A stretch of 64,000 nt of DNA from Epiperipatus broadwayi (GCA_028023455.1 JAQFVV010012477.1:4109365-4173364), one strand, 5' to 3'; numbered from the stretch's first letter, positions 50,156 through 61,775 are shown. Made by a program: numbers and translations. The notes: generated by a model from the sequence alone, not told the origin.

Positions 50156-50159
50156 TACA

Positions 50160-50885
50160 CACTACTATATATATATATATATGCTGTAAATGTGAATTTT
50201 AATTATTAAGTGATGATCTCATCAACAACTGAGTATAATAATTTCATCAAAATTGATCCAGAAATCTATAGCTTTTAAATCCACCATTGTCATTCACTGC
50301 AATAAAATCATTCTTTTATTTTGTAACCCAGTGTTATTAGATTATATAATTATTGATTAGCTGACCACGGACATTTATAAATAATGTTAAAATATACAGA
50401 GCTATCCAAAAGTAGATTTATATTTTTTTAAATTTATGGTTTAAAGAAACTTTATGGTTTAAAAAATGTTTTAATGACTGTTTTTTAAAATATGCATTGT
50501 TAAAACACATTATAAACAAGTCTGTGCAATTAAGAGCAGAATAGAAGAAGTGGATCTGAGAGGTAAAATCATCATCACAGTTAAACTCTGTCACTTCCAA
50601 TGGTTGATCATCATATAATTTCCTGAGCAGTAAATTATTTGATTAGTATTATTATTGCAATTATAATAATGCAAATATTTGAATACTATCATTTTTACAT
50701 ATTTTAATTGCAATACCAATACAATACAGATAAAAGATCTGTAATTTCACAAAAAGGTCTTTTTATGTGAACATATTAATTTTGCAATGAGTTTTTATAT
50801 GAAAAAATTAATTGAAAAATGTATAAACTTATGCACAAATTATTTTAAATAGAAACAATGCATAATGCTAGATAAAATCTATATA
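50160..50885. other. A+T-rich DNA, nothing identified
   Basis: It begins with a short TA run (50164-50183). The frame at 50418-50600 on the minus strand has no motif. Confidence 0.5.
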
Positions 50886-50891
50886 AAATAA

Positions 50892-51036
50892 TTGAAACAT
50901 CCCATAGCTATATTATTCGAACCAGACTCCCCTTTTGAATAATAAAAACTCGAATTTTAGTATAGTGCTAAAATTCAATCTTTCATTATTTAAAGTGGGA
51001 GTGTGGCTGGAATAATATAGCTATGAGGCATTTCAA
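50892..51036. mobile_element. Hairpin MITE, 69-bp arms
   Basis: Arms at 50892-50960 and 50968-51036 are inverted copies around TATAGTG. They share CATAGCTATATTATTC and GAATTTTAG or its complement. The ends are TTGAAA and TTTCAA. The arms differ at roughly one base in five. There is no coding part. Confidence 0.82.
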
Positions 51037-51039
51037 ATA

Positions 51040-51535
51040 TAAGTCATTCTGTATTATAAAGTATTTATTTTAAAAAGTAGTCACCATTATATATAGACAA
51101 TATGTCTAGTGGAAATTAATTACTCTTATTTAGATGATTTCAAAAAATGTTATTAACTCCGGCCACCCTTCATATTGTTTAATGGTATAAATATTGCAAA
51201 GAGAATATACATTGTTCTTTTATCATTTCTAACAGAAAAAAATCCTTAAAAGTAAGATCTAGAAAACATACAATGAATCATGTGGTATATGAAGACAGTG
51301 ATATGCATACTGGGGAACTTTTTATGGAGAAAGTTATATAATTTTTGCAATGTGATTTGTAAAAACAATTGTTTTACTAGAAAAATTAATAAAAATAAAC
51401 TTATATTTGTATCATTCCATATTATAAACTATTTTTCTATAAAGTTTGAATTACTAAGAATAACATGTCTACTGCATAATTGAATAATAAATTGCTTAGA
51501 AATCCATAAAAAGTTTGAGCATGAGAAGGGAAAGA
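51040..51535. other. A+T-rich DNA, nothing identified
   Basis: A 67-codon frame at 51280-51483 without a recognisable motif. Confidence 0.5.
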
Positions 51536-51537
51536 GT

Positions 51538-51858
51538 TGGACACCAATCCATGAATCTTGCAGTCTAAATCATTCCACCATTGCCCAAATCCCACATTGG
51601 ATACAATTCATTGATCTTGCACTCCAGAATCTATCCACTATTGCATGATCCTGACAGTCAGACACAATCCATGGATCATACATTCTAGAATTTATCAGTC
51701 TGCCACTGCCCAAACCCTACAGTTGGACACAATCCATGGATCTTGCATTGTAGAATCTATTACTCCATCATTGCCTAAACCCCATAGTTGGCACAATCCA
51801 TGGATCTTTTACTCTAGAATCTATCATTCCACCACTTCCCAAATTCCACAGTAGATCT
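51538..51858 (+). repeat. Minisatellite, five ~63-bp units
   Basis: Units start near 51538, 51598, 51660, 51724 and 51787. Each carries ACAATCCATGGATCTTGCA, then TCTAGAATCTATCA and CCACCATTGCCCAAACCCCA, with substitutions between units. The 69-codon frame at 51645-51854 simply reads the repeat. Confidence 0.92.
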
Positions 51859-51869
51859 ATTGAAAAGTA

Positions 51870-53775
51870 ATAAAAATGCAGTAATGGTTATGGAATTGTA
51901 ATTGAAGGATGAATGCAGAAGACAAGCACCATAGATCTATTTAATTGACAAAACTATTTTTGTATTTTCCTCAGCTTGAAATTAATACATAAATCTCTTA
52001 AGTTCTCAAATATGCTATTGTATAACTGCACCAAATTTGCATATGATCTTGAAAAGTTAAATATGAAAAAGTAATTGATTTGTAGCTTAGATGATCATGT
52101 TATGTTTGAGTATCAGAAGTGACAAAATGTATTTGCATCAAGAAGAATTTACCTTTCAAGTTCATTTCTCACCACAAGTTAGAAGTTTAGACATTAGAAA
52201 GTAATTACTATTCTATAAAAGCCTAAGTCCTTATATGAAAATGTTATTAAACTTTGGCAATGATTTTTCCCATTTTTATTTATCTTTTAAAAGAGTGATA
52301 TAATGGAAAAATTTGATACTGCTATCAGGGATATAAAACCCAGGGTTTGATATCTCTATCTGGCCTGATAAGTGAAGAGAAAAAGAATGATTTAAGCTTC
52401 AGAGCTGATGTTAATTGTAATATGGTGGACATAAATGATGAGTATGCGATAAAGATTAAAAATTAAAAATATAATTTTATAGATTTATTTTATTCACTAG
52501 AATTCATCTTTAAACACATATATAGAGGGATATAAATTTATATTTTTACAAAATTAAAAAATTTAAATATATAATTTTAAGGACTTATTTTATTCAGTAT
52601 ATTAATCTCTAAACATATACACAGTGGGATATACATTTTTATTTTTACAAATGACATAGTTATAAATAGATAATGGCAAAAGGAAATTAAATTTTGATAT
52701 AATTAAAATAAATTATTCATAATTAAATTGAGGGATAAATAAGTGGCAGTGAAGGTGAATAAATTTATTGAATAATATAGAATCATAGGCAATAGAAAAT
52801 AATAGAGGGAGAGATGTACAAATATAGATAACGGAAATAATTAATCATTACAATTTAAAATTCATATTCACACATTTTTTAAGTGGTTTTACAACTAACA
52901 AATATTTTTTGTTTATCAGCATATTAATTAATATATACATAAGTTTTCATTTACTTCAATGATTTCAGGTAGATATAAAAATTTAATTAAATATCAGTAA
53001 ATGAAAAAAAATTTGCTAAGAAATTATCAATATATTATATATACAATATTAATATTTAAATGAACAAACTAAAGGTGTGTTTAAAATAATATGTCATTGC
53101 ATGCATGTATTGGTATTATTATAGCACATTTTTTTAAACTTAAAAATAATAATAAAACGTATTTCGAAGAATATGCAATATTTGCATTCAATTTAGTATA
53201 TAAATTAGGGTTTTAACCCTTTTGGTCCCATACTCTCTCGGCTTTTAGTAAATTATTTGGCACTCCCTATTCATTATAAAAAATAAACAGCTATAGAGTG
53301 TACCATGCAGTACATCATGCACTTGCACAGGAAATGCAGATGCATGGAAATAGGGGCAGTGATCTGATAATTTCTTTAGATATTTTGAATCGTAACAAGA
53401 CATTGTAAGTTATTGGATCCTGCAGTACAAAAATGATAATGCAATCTCACTATTTCCATATCCTAAAAGACCTGAAATAAATGTTGCTGTTCTGGCTGAC
53501 TAGCATTACCAACATGGAATAACCCTGAAATTTTGATAACATCACTATTTTTGACATATATTAATAGAAAAAATATACTTATTTAACTGCTACTTGCCAT
53601 ACCCCTGGACAAGCCTCCCATACCCCTGGAACTATCAGTATACCAGATTGGAAATTCCTGATCTATATAATAGGACACTATTTGTTCTTTATCTAGTTAC
53701 AACAATAAATGACTTCCAAATGAAAATGGTGGGATGCATTATAACTGCAATATTAAATGAATCATTATCAAACTA
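51870..53775. other. A+T-rich DNA, possible RTE 5' region at its end
   Basis: There is a ~105-bp direct similarity at about 52455-52545 and 52552-52640 (ATAATTTTA, GA.TTATTTTATTCA and a GGGATATA stretch). A 71-codon frame at 53594-53809 contains a short internal duplication (PYPW...LPYPW) and no known domain. Confidence 0.45.
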
Positions 53776-53839
53776 TATGAAATTAGGACAAAAAGGAAAG
53801 AATGACTGACTTGCAAAGTGATACATCTTTAATTACTAA

Positions 53840-54185
53840 AGCACAAAAAATGGAAGCACAAATGGAATTGGATTTATTATAAATAAAAAATGTGATCCCC
53901 AGATTGTGATAACTTATGGTAATAAGCAAATAGAATGGCAAGATTAATTATTCAATTTAAATGAAGAATATCAAATGCAAATAATTCAAATTTATGCCCA
54001 ACAATTTTTCACTTATAAATGAAGTTTAGCAGATTTTTAGTTAAATGTAGAGCATGATTTTGATCAGATGAAACAAGATTTCTAAAATTGCCACAGAAAA
54101 AATTTTAATGCTAATATTAGAAAATAATTGAGAAAATGTACTGTGCATAAAATAGGATTTGGATTCAGATATATATTAGAAAGAA
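53840..54185 (+). pseudogene. RTE-type LINE endonuclease, N-terminal half
   Basis: Plus-strand pieces read NGIGFIINKKCDPQIVI, an NRMARLII-like stretch, then EYQMQIIQIYAQQ (the Y.I.IIQVYAPT strand of RTE endonucleases), NVEHDFDQMKQDF, a decayed NFNA in place of GDFNA, and KIGFGFR where the family has GFG.RN.RG. There are several stops. The domain is cut here by inserted repeats and resumes at 55.56 kb. Confidence 0.68.
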
Positions 54186-54189
54186 TTTA

Positions 54190-55430
54190 AACTCAGACTT
54201 TCAAGCTCTTTATATCTATCCACCCACACTATAATTATACAACTGATACACATGACAACATGAATGTGAAAAAGATAAAGGTCTCCAATATTTATATTTT
54301 ATGCTAAGCCAGCACTCATAAGTTGGCCCAGAACACCATCTTCCATATATATATATATATATAATCAGTGCTCAGTTCATATTAAGATAGTAAATCTTCA
54401 AACTTTAATAGACATGTTCCAGAATTTTCCAGGACTCCAATTCTTCAGCCATCCATATCATTAAAAATTTGAAGATGGAATGCTTAAAGCCCATGTTGAT
54501 GCCAATATTATTGTCATAATCAGGTTGATATCTAGTCACTCTGATTCCTCACATGTAGAACTTCATATGTCCATTTAAATACACAGAAGTGGGATAGGCA
54601 AATACAGGTTGAATATGTAGTATTTAAATACATGTATATTATCTATACTAATTTAATGTAATTAGATAAAACCTGAACTCAAACTTTCAAGCTTCCTATA
54701 TGGGCTTTGAGCATTCCATCTTCAGATTTTCAATGTTATGGATGGTTGAAAAGTTGGAGAAGATTGAAGGTTGTCCATTAAAGTTCCAAATTTGCTAACT
54801 TAATATGAACTGAGCATTGATGAGTGCTGATTTAGCATGAAATATGTATACTGAAGATCATTCATTTTTTCCATATGTATGTGATCATGTATATCAGTTG
54901 TGTAAGATAGAGTGGATAGTTATAGAGAGTTTGAAGGTTTGAGTTCAAGTTCTATTTAATTACATTAAATTTAGAATAGACAGATAGGCAATGTACAGGT
55001 ATTTAAATATTACATATTCAGCCTATATTCTGACCATCCCTCTTTTGTGTATTTAAATGGACATACGTGAGGGATCAGAGTGACCTAATGTCAACATGGG
55101 TATGACAATAATATTGGCATCAACATGGGCTTTGAGCATTCTATCTTTGGATTTTCAATATGGATGACTGAAGAGTTGGAGGGTGAGTAGATTGAGCTTG
55201 TCCATTAAAGTTTGAAGATTTCTTATCTTAATATGACTTGAGAACTCATTGTATATATGTATGAGAAATGGTGATCTGGACCAACTGATGACTGACTGCT
55301 GGTTTAGCATGAAATACATATGTTGTAGATGATTTATCTTGTTTCCATGCTGGAGTGGATAGATATAGGGGTCTGAGTTCAAGTTCTTTCTAATTACATT
55401 AAATTTGGTAGACAATATACATGTATTTAA

Positions 55431-55504
<74 letters not shown>

Positions 55505-55550
55505 GACTAATGGAATTTTTTAAATAAAAAGCAATTGAATATTATAATTT
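54190..55550. mobile_element. Repeat cluster inserted into the RTE LINE (family 2 copies d, e, f)
   Basis: Family 2 core sequences appear at about 54190-54365 (inverted), 54810-54990 and 55255-55415 (direct), with words such as AGCCAGCACTCATAAGTTGG and GATCTGGACCAACTGATGA. A second component occurs three times: CCCATGTTGATGCCAATATT in the first (inverted) block, then GGGCTTTGAGCATTC with TCCATTAAAGTT in the two others. The blocks thus form an inverted pair followed by a direct copy. The cluster separates the two halves of the RTE endonuclease. TA runs touch the family 2 edges. The frame at 55155-55415 on the minus strand is a by-product. Confidence 0.7.
55436..55504. repeat. Compound (CA)n/(TA)n microsatellite
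   Basis: About 25 CA units followed by about nine TA units at the right edge of the inserted cluster. Confidence 0.97.
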
Positions 55551-55559
55551 TTTTTTAAA

Positions 55560-56825
55560 AAACATCCAAAAGGAAATGGACATGGAAGCATCCAAATAAA
55601 ATTAAAGGAGAATTAGATTATATTCTGATTAATAGAAAATGTGTACTTCAAGACTGTAAGATACCTCATTCTATATAGAAAGGGATCATTGATCAGTAGT
55701 AGAAAGATAAAATCTATTAATAAACACAGGACACACAGGTAAGATTCAAAAATATTTATGAACTTAACTTAAAACTGTGAAATTGTTTTGAAGTTTCAAA
55801 GGATTTTGAAAATAATTCAGATTTGAGAGATTAAGAAAAATATAATTGATATTTTTACTCAGATTAATTATACAAATAGCTTGCATAAAAGATAAATTAA
55901 TAAACTTATGAGAGAAGGCAACATATGAAAAATAAATAAAAATATTTTAAAAAGATACATTTAGAAGAAATCAATATCTGGAATTTTATAAAATGGTATA
56001 AAAAGAGTTAATGAAGATCAAAAATATAAATGTGAATTGGCAAGAGAAGCTATAAAAAAAAATACAAAATATAAAATATCTTGATTTTGGAAAATAGAAA
56101 GCAATTAAAAAAAGGATTCTAGTCTTAAAAATAAAAACAATGTTATGTAATTTGAGGAAGTGTTTTATAAAAAACTATTGAATAACAAAAAATTTACAAA
56201 ACAACACAATACGAGGTTCTAAATATTTTCAATGATTATTACAACTCCTATCAAAAACTTTGCATTCTAATGAATTAAAAACAAACAAAAAACAAATTCT
56301 GTTTTAAGTGAGGTCTTGGCATAATAGATTATAAAAAGGCATTTGATTCTATAAATGTTTATATTGTGAATAAAGTTTTGAAACATCAAGATGCAAACTC
56401 AAGATATCAAATTCGATAGAATATTTTTAAAAATTGCTACAGCAGTGATTAAACCATATGGTATCACAAAAAATTATCTTTAATAAAAATATATGACAAG
56501 GTCATTCTATATTGCCAAGACTTTTTATAGCAATTTTATTGGAAGTATTTTGGATTAAAATGGAAAGAAAATAAAAATACACTACCAAAGATGGCAGCTT
56601 AAAACAAAAAAGTAGAAAAATGCTAAAAAAAAAAAACAAATAAAAATAATGTTTGATGATTTTTCATATAAGAAGAAAATAAGAATTGATAATAAAAATG
56701 AAAAAAGTTAGTTATAAATATCTTAATCATATTATTAATACAAATAAAAGAGCAATGGTTGAAATATTTGAATAGAGTGCCTTTGGTAAAAATAATATAA
56801 AAAGAAATGTTAAGGGCTTAAAAAC
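55560..56825 (+). pseudogene. RTE-type LINE: endonuclease C-terminus and reverse transcriptase, decayed
   Basis: In one frame 55568-55680 reads KRKWTWKHPNKIKGELDYIL and INRKCVLQDCK, the W.SPN...EIDYIL signature of RTE endonucleases. Later come ELAREAIKKNTKYK, VFYKKLLNN (the FYK.LY block), IDYKKAFDSI (RT motif A, about 56325), QDFL..FYWKYFGLKW in place of SPKLF...LKW, and KIMFDDF followed by YKYLNHIINTNKR (the NYKYLG block). SAFGKNNIKR closes the series. The order and spacing match the minus-strand copy at 4.9-6.2 kb. The YADD region is not readable; a deletion of part of the palm is likely. Many stops; inactive. Confidence 0.83.
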
Positions 56826-56835
56826 CACTAAAACA

Positions 56836-57160
56836 TCACATGATCCCCATTTATTAGGCTTACACAAGCTGTTGAAACAGTAGCATTTCTTTCCACACAG
56901 TAGGACCACCTAGTGCAAGCCATAGTAATAAATTGGTGCTAGAAAGTTTGTGTATCAAAATTGCTATCTAGTGTTTAATCATCCAATAATCCCAGACTAA
57001 TTTCTAGCTTATGGCCTTCATCAGTGAGGAACCTTGGACTAAAAGCACTGCACCATAGGGATTTTGATGCACACAACTTCTAGCAACTATTGACTACTAT
57101 AGCTTGCCCTAAGTGGCACTATTACATGTAGAGAGAGTTGCTACTGTTTTAAGTGTTTAA
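56836..57160. mobile_element. Foldback MITE family 1, copy 4 (most complete)
   Basis: The left arm (about 56856-56967) and right arm (about 57057-57153) are inverted copies. ACAGTAGCA, CCACCTAGTGCAAGCCATAG, GCTAGAA, TTGTGTATCAAAAT and their complements recur. Between the arms is CATCCAATAATCCCAGACTA and GCCTTCATCAGTGAGGAACC, shared with copies at 2.3 and 61.6 kb. It lies just after the RTE relic. Confidence 0.78.
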
Positions 57161-57675
57161 AAATAAGAATCTTAATTAGTAAATCTGAGACTTTGGTGTT
57201 AACATAAAAGCACACAAGAAAGTATGGGAGGTAGCAACCATTGAATTTTTGTTATAGGAAAAAATATTATATTATTGAAAATAATAGTTATATTCAGAAG
57301 AGTCAATTTGTTTTTGATTACACCTGGGTCTCATTTTATGCAGTAGATAGGTTCCTCAGAAAACGTTCACAAAATAAATCACACAAAAATAGGCTTAACT
57401 TACCTTGAAAAATGAGGGATACATATTGTAATTTTCAAATCGCATAAGAGTAAAGCAACAACATAAAATTACTTTAAAATTTGCATAAAAAAAAATAAGG
57501 AAATAAAATATGACTAATAAAAAATTTCAAATTTGAAAAAAATTGATACAAGACAAACCTTTTTTTTTTTTTATTAACTACAGTATTTAATTTTATTCAA
57601 AAAAATATAATTTTTATGTGTAATTTACAGTATTTTACATTTTTTCACACATGTACAGTATTTTAATCATTATCA

Positions 57676-57864
57676 CTATTTGATGATATGCAGGTTCGTT
57701 AGTGAACTGGTAAACAGATTTGTTACAAAAGAAAATACAACTAGCACCAACTTCATTTTTTTAATTGCTCTTATAATGGACTCACCCAAATTAAAATGTT
57801 TTCCAATTGCTGTTGATCCTTCCCATTTTGCTAAGCGATCTAAAATTGAAATTTTTGTTTTCAA
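57676..57864 (-). pseudogene. Tigger/CENP-B-like transposase, N-terminal helix-turn-helix fragment
   Basis: The 62-codon frame begins MKTKISILDRLAKWEGSTAI and continues GKHFNLGESIIRAIKK. This is the K..IL..L..G.S...IG..F.IGESTVR.IKK pattern of the psq/CENP-B type domain that binds pogo and Tigger transposon ends. An extra tryptophan-containing residue disrupts the usual KGES spacing. The basic K/R-rich start lies upstream in another frame (near 57900-57865, MKRKNT). After IKK the frame turns hydrophobic; the expected continuation appears in a neighbouring frame (KNEVSAS). The catalytic domain is absent. Confidence 0.68.
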
Positions 57865-57969
57865 AGAAATTCATTTTTTTGGGTGTTTTTTCTCTTCATT
57901 AGGGTAAACTAAAAGTTTAAAATAAAAATAAGAACTTAGACTTATGATAATAAAAAGACACATACTAAC

Positions 57970-58184
57970 CACTGTTGGGCAAAATTTAATTTAAACTAAC
58001 AATTAAAAATTAAATTCTTATTTTTATTTTTAATTTTTTAATTTTCAATTCCGTTTAAAAATCAAATTTCATTATTTCACATCACATAAATTTCAGATCA
58101 CATCATGTAATTTTTAAATTGTTAATTACAATTAAAAATCAGATTTTAATTTTTAATTATTAAATTTAATTGTGCCCACCACTG
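57970..58184. mobile_element. hAT-type MITE nested in the Tigger relic
   Basis: The ends CACTGTTGGGCAAAATTTAA and, on the other strand, CAGTGGTGGGCACAATTAAA are inverted and have the CAGTG.TGGGCAA form common in hAT elements. The flanking 8-mers ATACTAAC and TTACTCAC match at six of eight positions, a plausible decayed target-site duplication of the right length. The interior is A/T only and partly self-complementary. Length 215 bp, no coding part. Confidence 0.75.
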
Positions 58185-58457
58185 TTACTCACATTTTGAA
58201 AATAAACTTGCTGACACTAAATGATTAATTGATTGTGTACTCTTTTTTTAAAAAGCAAAAATAGAATGTGATTTAAAATGCAAAAACAACAACATGCATA
58301 TAGTATAGGCATCTAAAATGTTTGAACAGATTTACATTATAATCTTGTAAAATTTAATGTATATATAAAATGGGGAAATCCTGACTTTAAGTGAATTATA
58401 AACTTCTTTATTGCATAAAATTTATTACAGTACTATTATAAAGCACTGAAAATATTG

Positions 58458-58586
58458 AAATTATTAGATCCGAGGTCAAACTCCAATAATGCGCTATTAC
58501 TTTAAATATGATGGGTGGGTATGCAAAATTTATAACATTTAAAGTAATAGCGCATTATCAGAGCTCAACTTCTGATCTGATAATTT
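58458..58586. repeat. Inverted repeat, 50-bp arms
   Basis: Arms 58458-58507 and 58537-58586 pair around a 29-base loop with ATGGGTGGGTATGC. The inner 20 pairs (AATGCGCTATTACTTTAAAT) are perfect; the outer part has several mismatches. It could be an insertion in the Tigger relic or an internal feature of it. Confidence 0.85.
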
Positions 58587-58744
58587 TTATTGCATAAAAG
58601 AAAACCACATACAAAGATATTAAGAAGAAACACAAATCACATAACTTGAAAATGGCATTAAAAAAATCGTATAAAATGAGAGCTGGGTGTATACTGAAAA
58701 TGAGAGCTGGGTGTATACTGAGTTAGAATATAATCTGAATTTAT

Positions 58745-59360
58745 TAGGAATATTATATTTAATAAGAATATCTATAAATTGTTTAATAATAAAGATTTAA
58801 TTGATAGTGTAAATAATGAGTTTATTTCTTTGTACTATAAGGCATCAATAAATAAATAGATTTATAAGAATAGTTATTTATTGAGTGGCATAAAAGTGGC
58901 CTAGAAGAAAGGCCTGAATTTAAATTTATTACTAAATAGTTCAAAACAGTCAATTTGATTGCACATCTATTTTTGGATACCTTGTAATTGCAATAAAATT
59001 TATATAGAACAGAATAAATTAAGTCTTCTGAAAGAATTACAATTCATAAGAGTAGAATTAAAAATAAATACCAAAATTCAGCTTTGTGTATTCATGAATT
59101 GAATACAGGTCATAAAATATTATTTGACAATGCAGAGATTATCTTTTATAAAAAAAGTGAATTGAAAATAAGGGTATAAGAACTTTGATGATATAAAGTT
59201 TTTGAATCTGAGGCCATTGATCTCAGGGAGACATCCTTTGATGTGAAAGAAAGTTGGTTATTGAAATGAATGATGGGAAGTCTTTTTTGTTTTGTATATA
59301 TATACTGTATGTTTAGTTAAATATCACTTGAGAAAGTCTATTTATTAATAGATGAAGTCA
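58745..59360 (+). pseudogene. Penelope-like endonuclease relic, copy 3
   Basis: Pieces in several frames follow the copy at 1.3 kb in order: NEFISLYYKASIN (there YDFISLPFKLSYK), LHIYFWIPCNCNKIYIEQNK (there YFIPCLFCKKVYIGQSS), IHKSRIK, then HELNTGHKILFDNAEIIFYK and SELKIR. The GIY-YIG core is degraded (IYIEQ for VYIGQ). The end carries CACTTGAGAAAGTCTATT plus a hairpin partner AATAGATGAA (59325-59356), as in the other copies. It begins directly after the Tigger relic. Confidence 0.75.
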
Positions 59361-59399
59361 TGGCTGTGTAAGAATTTTAGTAAAATGTTATTGTTTTAG

Positions 59400-61540
59400 C
59401 TAGTATTGTAGTGTTATATGAATTTCTATACTTTTATATGCACATGCATAAATTGCAAATAGAGTAAAAAAATACTGCACTAGTGATTCATAATGGATGA
59501 TTAAGATTTATCGCAATGTTTTTTTTAAAATAAAGACCCAGACATTTCAATGAGTTCTGTGGCAGTTACTAATTGCCAGTTCTTGAAAAGGAAACAAGTG
59601 CAGGCTATTATAATTTTGCAATTTGACTTATGGTTAAGAATGTGAGCCAACATAACAAACAAAATCGGATTCATAATAAAAAAAAAGTTTGTTCTAAAAT
59701 TTATATCTTAACAGGGGTTTGGAGTTGCGGAAAAAAAGTATAAGAAATCTTGATATAAAAATTCATTCTTGGGCAAAGAGTTTTCCAGTAGCTTTTCATA
59801 AAGTAACAGTGATATAGAAGACATTATGGATCTAATTTATCAATTTTTTGTTAATAAGGATTTGAGGGTTTTTCTAATCTTATTTTACTTTCCAACTAAA
59901 AATATCTAGATACATAATTATTGACCAATATTGGCTATTTATCGAGTTGACTATTAATTATTATTATTATTATTTTTTTAAAAAATATTTAGCTTGATTA
60001 AACCTGAAAAAAAAAACAAGTTTATCTGGAACTGATTCAAACTCAGTCATATGGCAAAGACGGTTAAACCATAAGTAATACCCCCTTCTGACTTATCTAA
60101 ATTAATTAATTATGAAAATTAACGGTACTATGTTTATACTTATATTCACTTACATACACACATTTGTAAAAGCGAAATGGATATTTAAATAATTTAATAA
60201 CTATCACTTTGTGGGTTTTAGAAATTCATGAAACTATTAAAGAAAATAACATCATAAATTAGAAATGACAGTATTCATATCCATAATTTTATAATATAAT
60301 TATATGATTAATTTTTTATAATGTATAAAACAAATTATCAAAAGATAGCATTTAATGTTTTTTTTTTCTCTTTTGAATATTTATTAATTATATTTTTCGT
60401 TTAGTTTTTAAAAAGAAAAGGAAGGAAAAATAAAAGACATTAAAATATTTTTTTTAATGGAAATGTATTATTAAAAGGTTATGGTCTTATAAGGGTTAAC
60501 ATTTAACTCTTTTAATATTAGTTCTAAGCTTTTATGCATTTATAAAAACGTGTTATTTTGTGCAATAGTAAATAAGAATGGCAAATTCATTTTAAGATTT
60601 CGGAATTAATTCTCAGCCAAATGCTAAAAAAAAAAGTTTCATTTGGATACAATTGTGGTGGTTAGTCTGTCAACAGAATACTTGAGTATCACATAATCTT
60701 ACAATAATTAATTTATTATATTATAAATTTATATATGTCCATAAATTATAAATTAGCAAAATTTCTAGTAATAAAACATAAAAATAATTAATGGCCTAAC
60801 TTTATGATAGTTTTCATATTCATGATTTAGGTTAAAATTTTTTTAGGCAATCTAAAATTTCTTAAGCAAAGCCAAGAAATTTTTTAAAAAAAATAGATGG
60901 TTATAAGAATCTCAGGTATTTATTTGATATTGGCTTTTAAATAACTATTTAATGATTTTGGCTGGAGGACACTTTTAACTAATCAATCTGGGTTGATTAT
61001 ATGAGTATCAATTGATTATAAGCAAAATGATGATTGTAATGTGATCCCATCTTATCTGGTAGTAAAGAAAATCTCAAATACTTGTGAATTAAGTCCATAG
61101 TTTTCCTTTTTTTAAAATAATTAATCATGACGCGCTTTAAACGTTTCTACATAGATACAAATTAAAAATAAAACTGTAATTTGCAATATGCAGGAGAAAT
61201 AGTATTAAGATCTATTTTATATATATGTTGACACATGACCACCTAAATAATACTAAACTATATAAAGTATATTATTTTCTGAAGATTTCCAAAAACCTTA
61301 ATAAGGTTTTTATAAACTGTAATATGTATAATTTGCTTTACCATTGCAAATAGATATTCTGAAGATTCTTCTTTGCAATTTTAATTCATAATTAATCTTT
61401 GGAATAGCAAGAAGTAATTCACAGAATTCTATTAGCAAATCAGATACTATCTTAACACAATAGTATTCAGATTGATATAACATAGATTTAATTACATTAC
61501 ACACTGATTTATATTTATTCATTAAACCACTAAAACAATC
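59400..61540. other. A+T-rich DNA, nothing identified
   Basis: A 78-codon minus-strand frame at 61310-61546 has no recognisable domain. No long repeats. Confidence 0.5.
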
Positions 61541-61544
61541 CATC

Positions 61545-61775
61545 ATTATTCATTATGCTTTCATAATCTGTTAAAACAGTAGGAAGTCTCTCCAAACAGT
61601 AGTACAGAGCTTGCAGATCAAACTCATTACTGATGAAGGACACAAGCTAGAAACAAACTACTTTGAGGAAATTGGATGAGAAGGCACTAGAAAGAGATTT
61701 TGATTCATGTATTTTTTAGCACCCATTGATTATTATGGTGGCATTACTATTTGGAGGGAGTTGTATTATTCTGCT
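61545..61775 (+). repeat. Foldback MITE family 1, copy 5
   Basis: AATCTGTTAAAACAGTAG, TCTCTCCAAACAGTAGTA, CTCATTACTGATGAAGGACA, then TTTTGATTCATGTA, GCACCCATTGATTATTATGG and GGCATTACTATTTGGAGGGA follow the copy at 56.85-57.15 kb with internal deletions. Confidence 0.65.

Larger units (their letters stand above)
57319..58720 (-). mobile_element. Tigger/pogo-type DNA transposon remnant with TIRs
   Basis: The left end CACCTGGGTCTCATTTTATG (57321-57340) is mirrored at the right by CGTATAAAATGAGAGCTGGG followed by TGTA (58668-58691). A second partial copy of the right end follows at once (58697-58720). Between them, on the minus strand, is the DNA-binding part of a Tigger-like transposase. No DDE catalytic domain is visible, so the element is a deletion derivative of about 1.4 kb. 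It contains a nested hAT-type MITE (57970-58184) and an inverted repeat (58458-58586). Target TA duplication is possible (TA at 57319-57320) but not proven. Confidence 0.7.

Noticed and set aside
51645-51854. 69-codon frame with repeated HNPW
   Set aside because: It is the translation of the minisatellite units, not a protein.
51538-51858. CRISPR array
   Set aside because: The units are contiguous without unique spacers, and the window is clearly eukaryotic.
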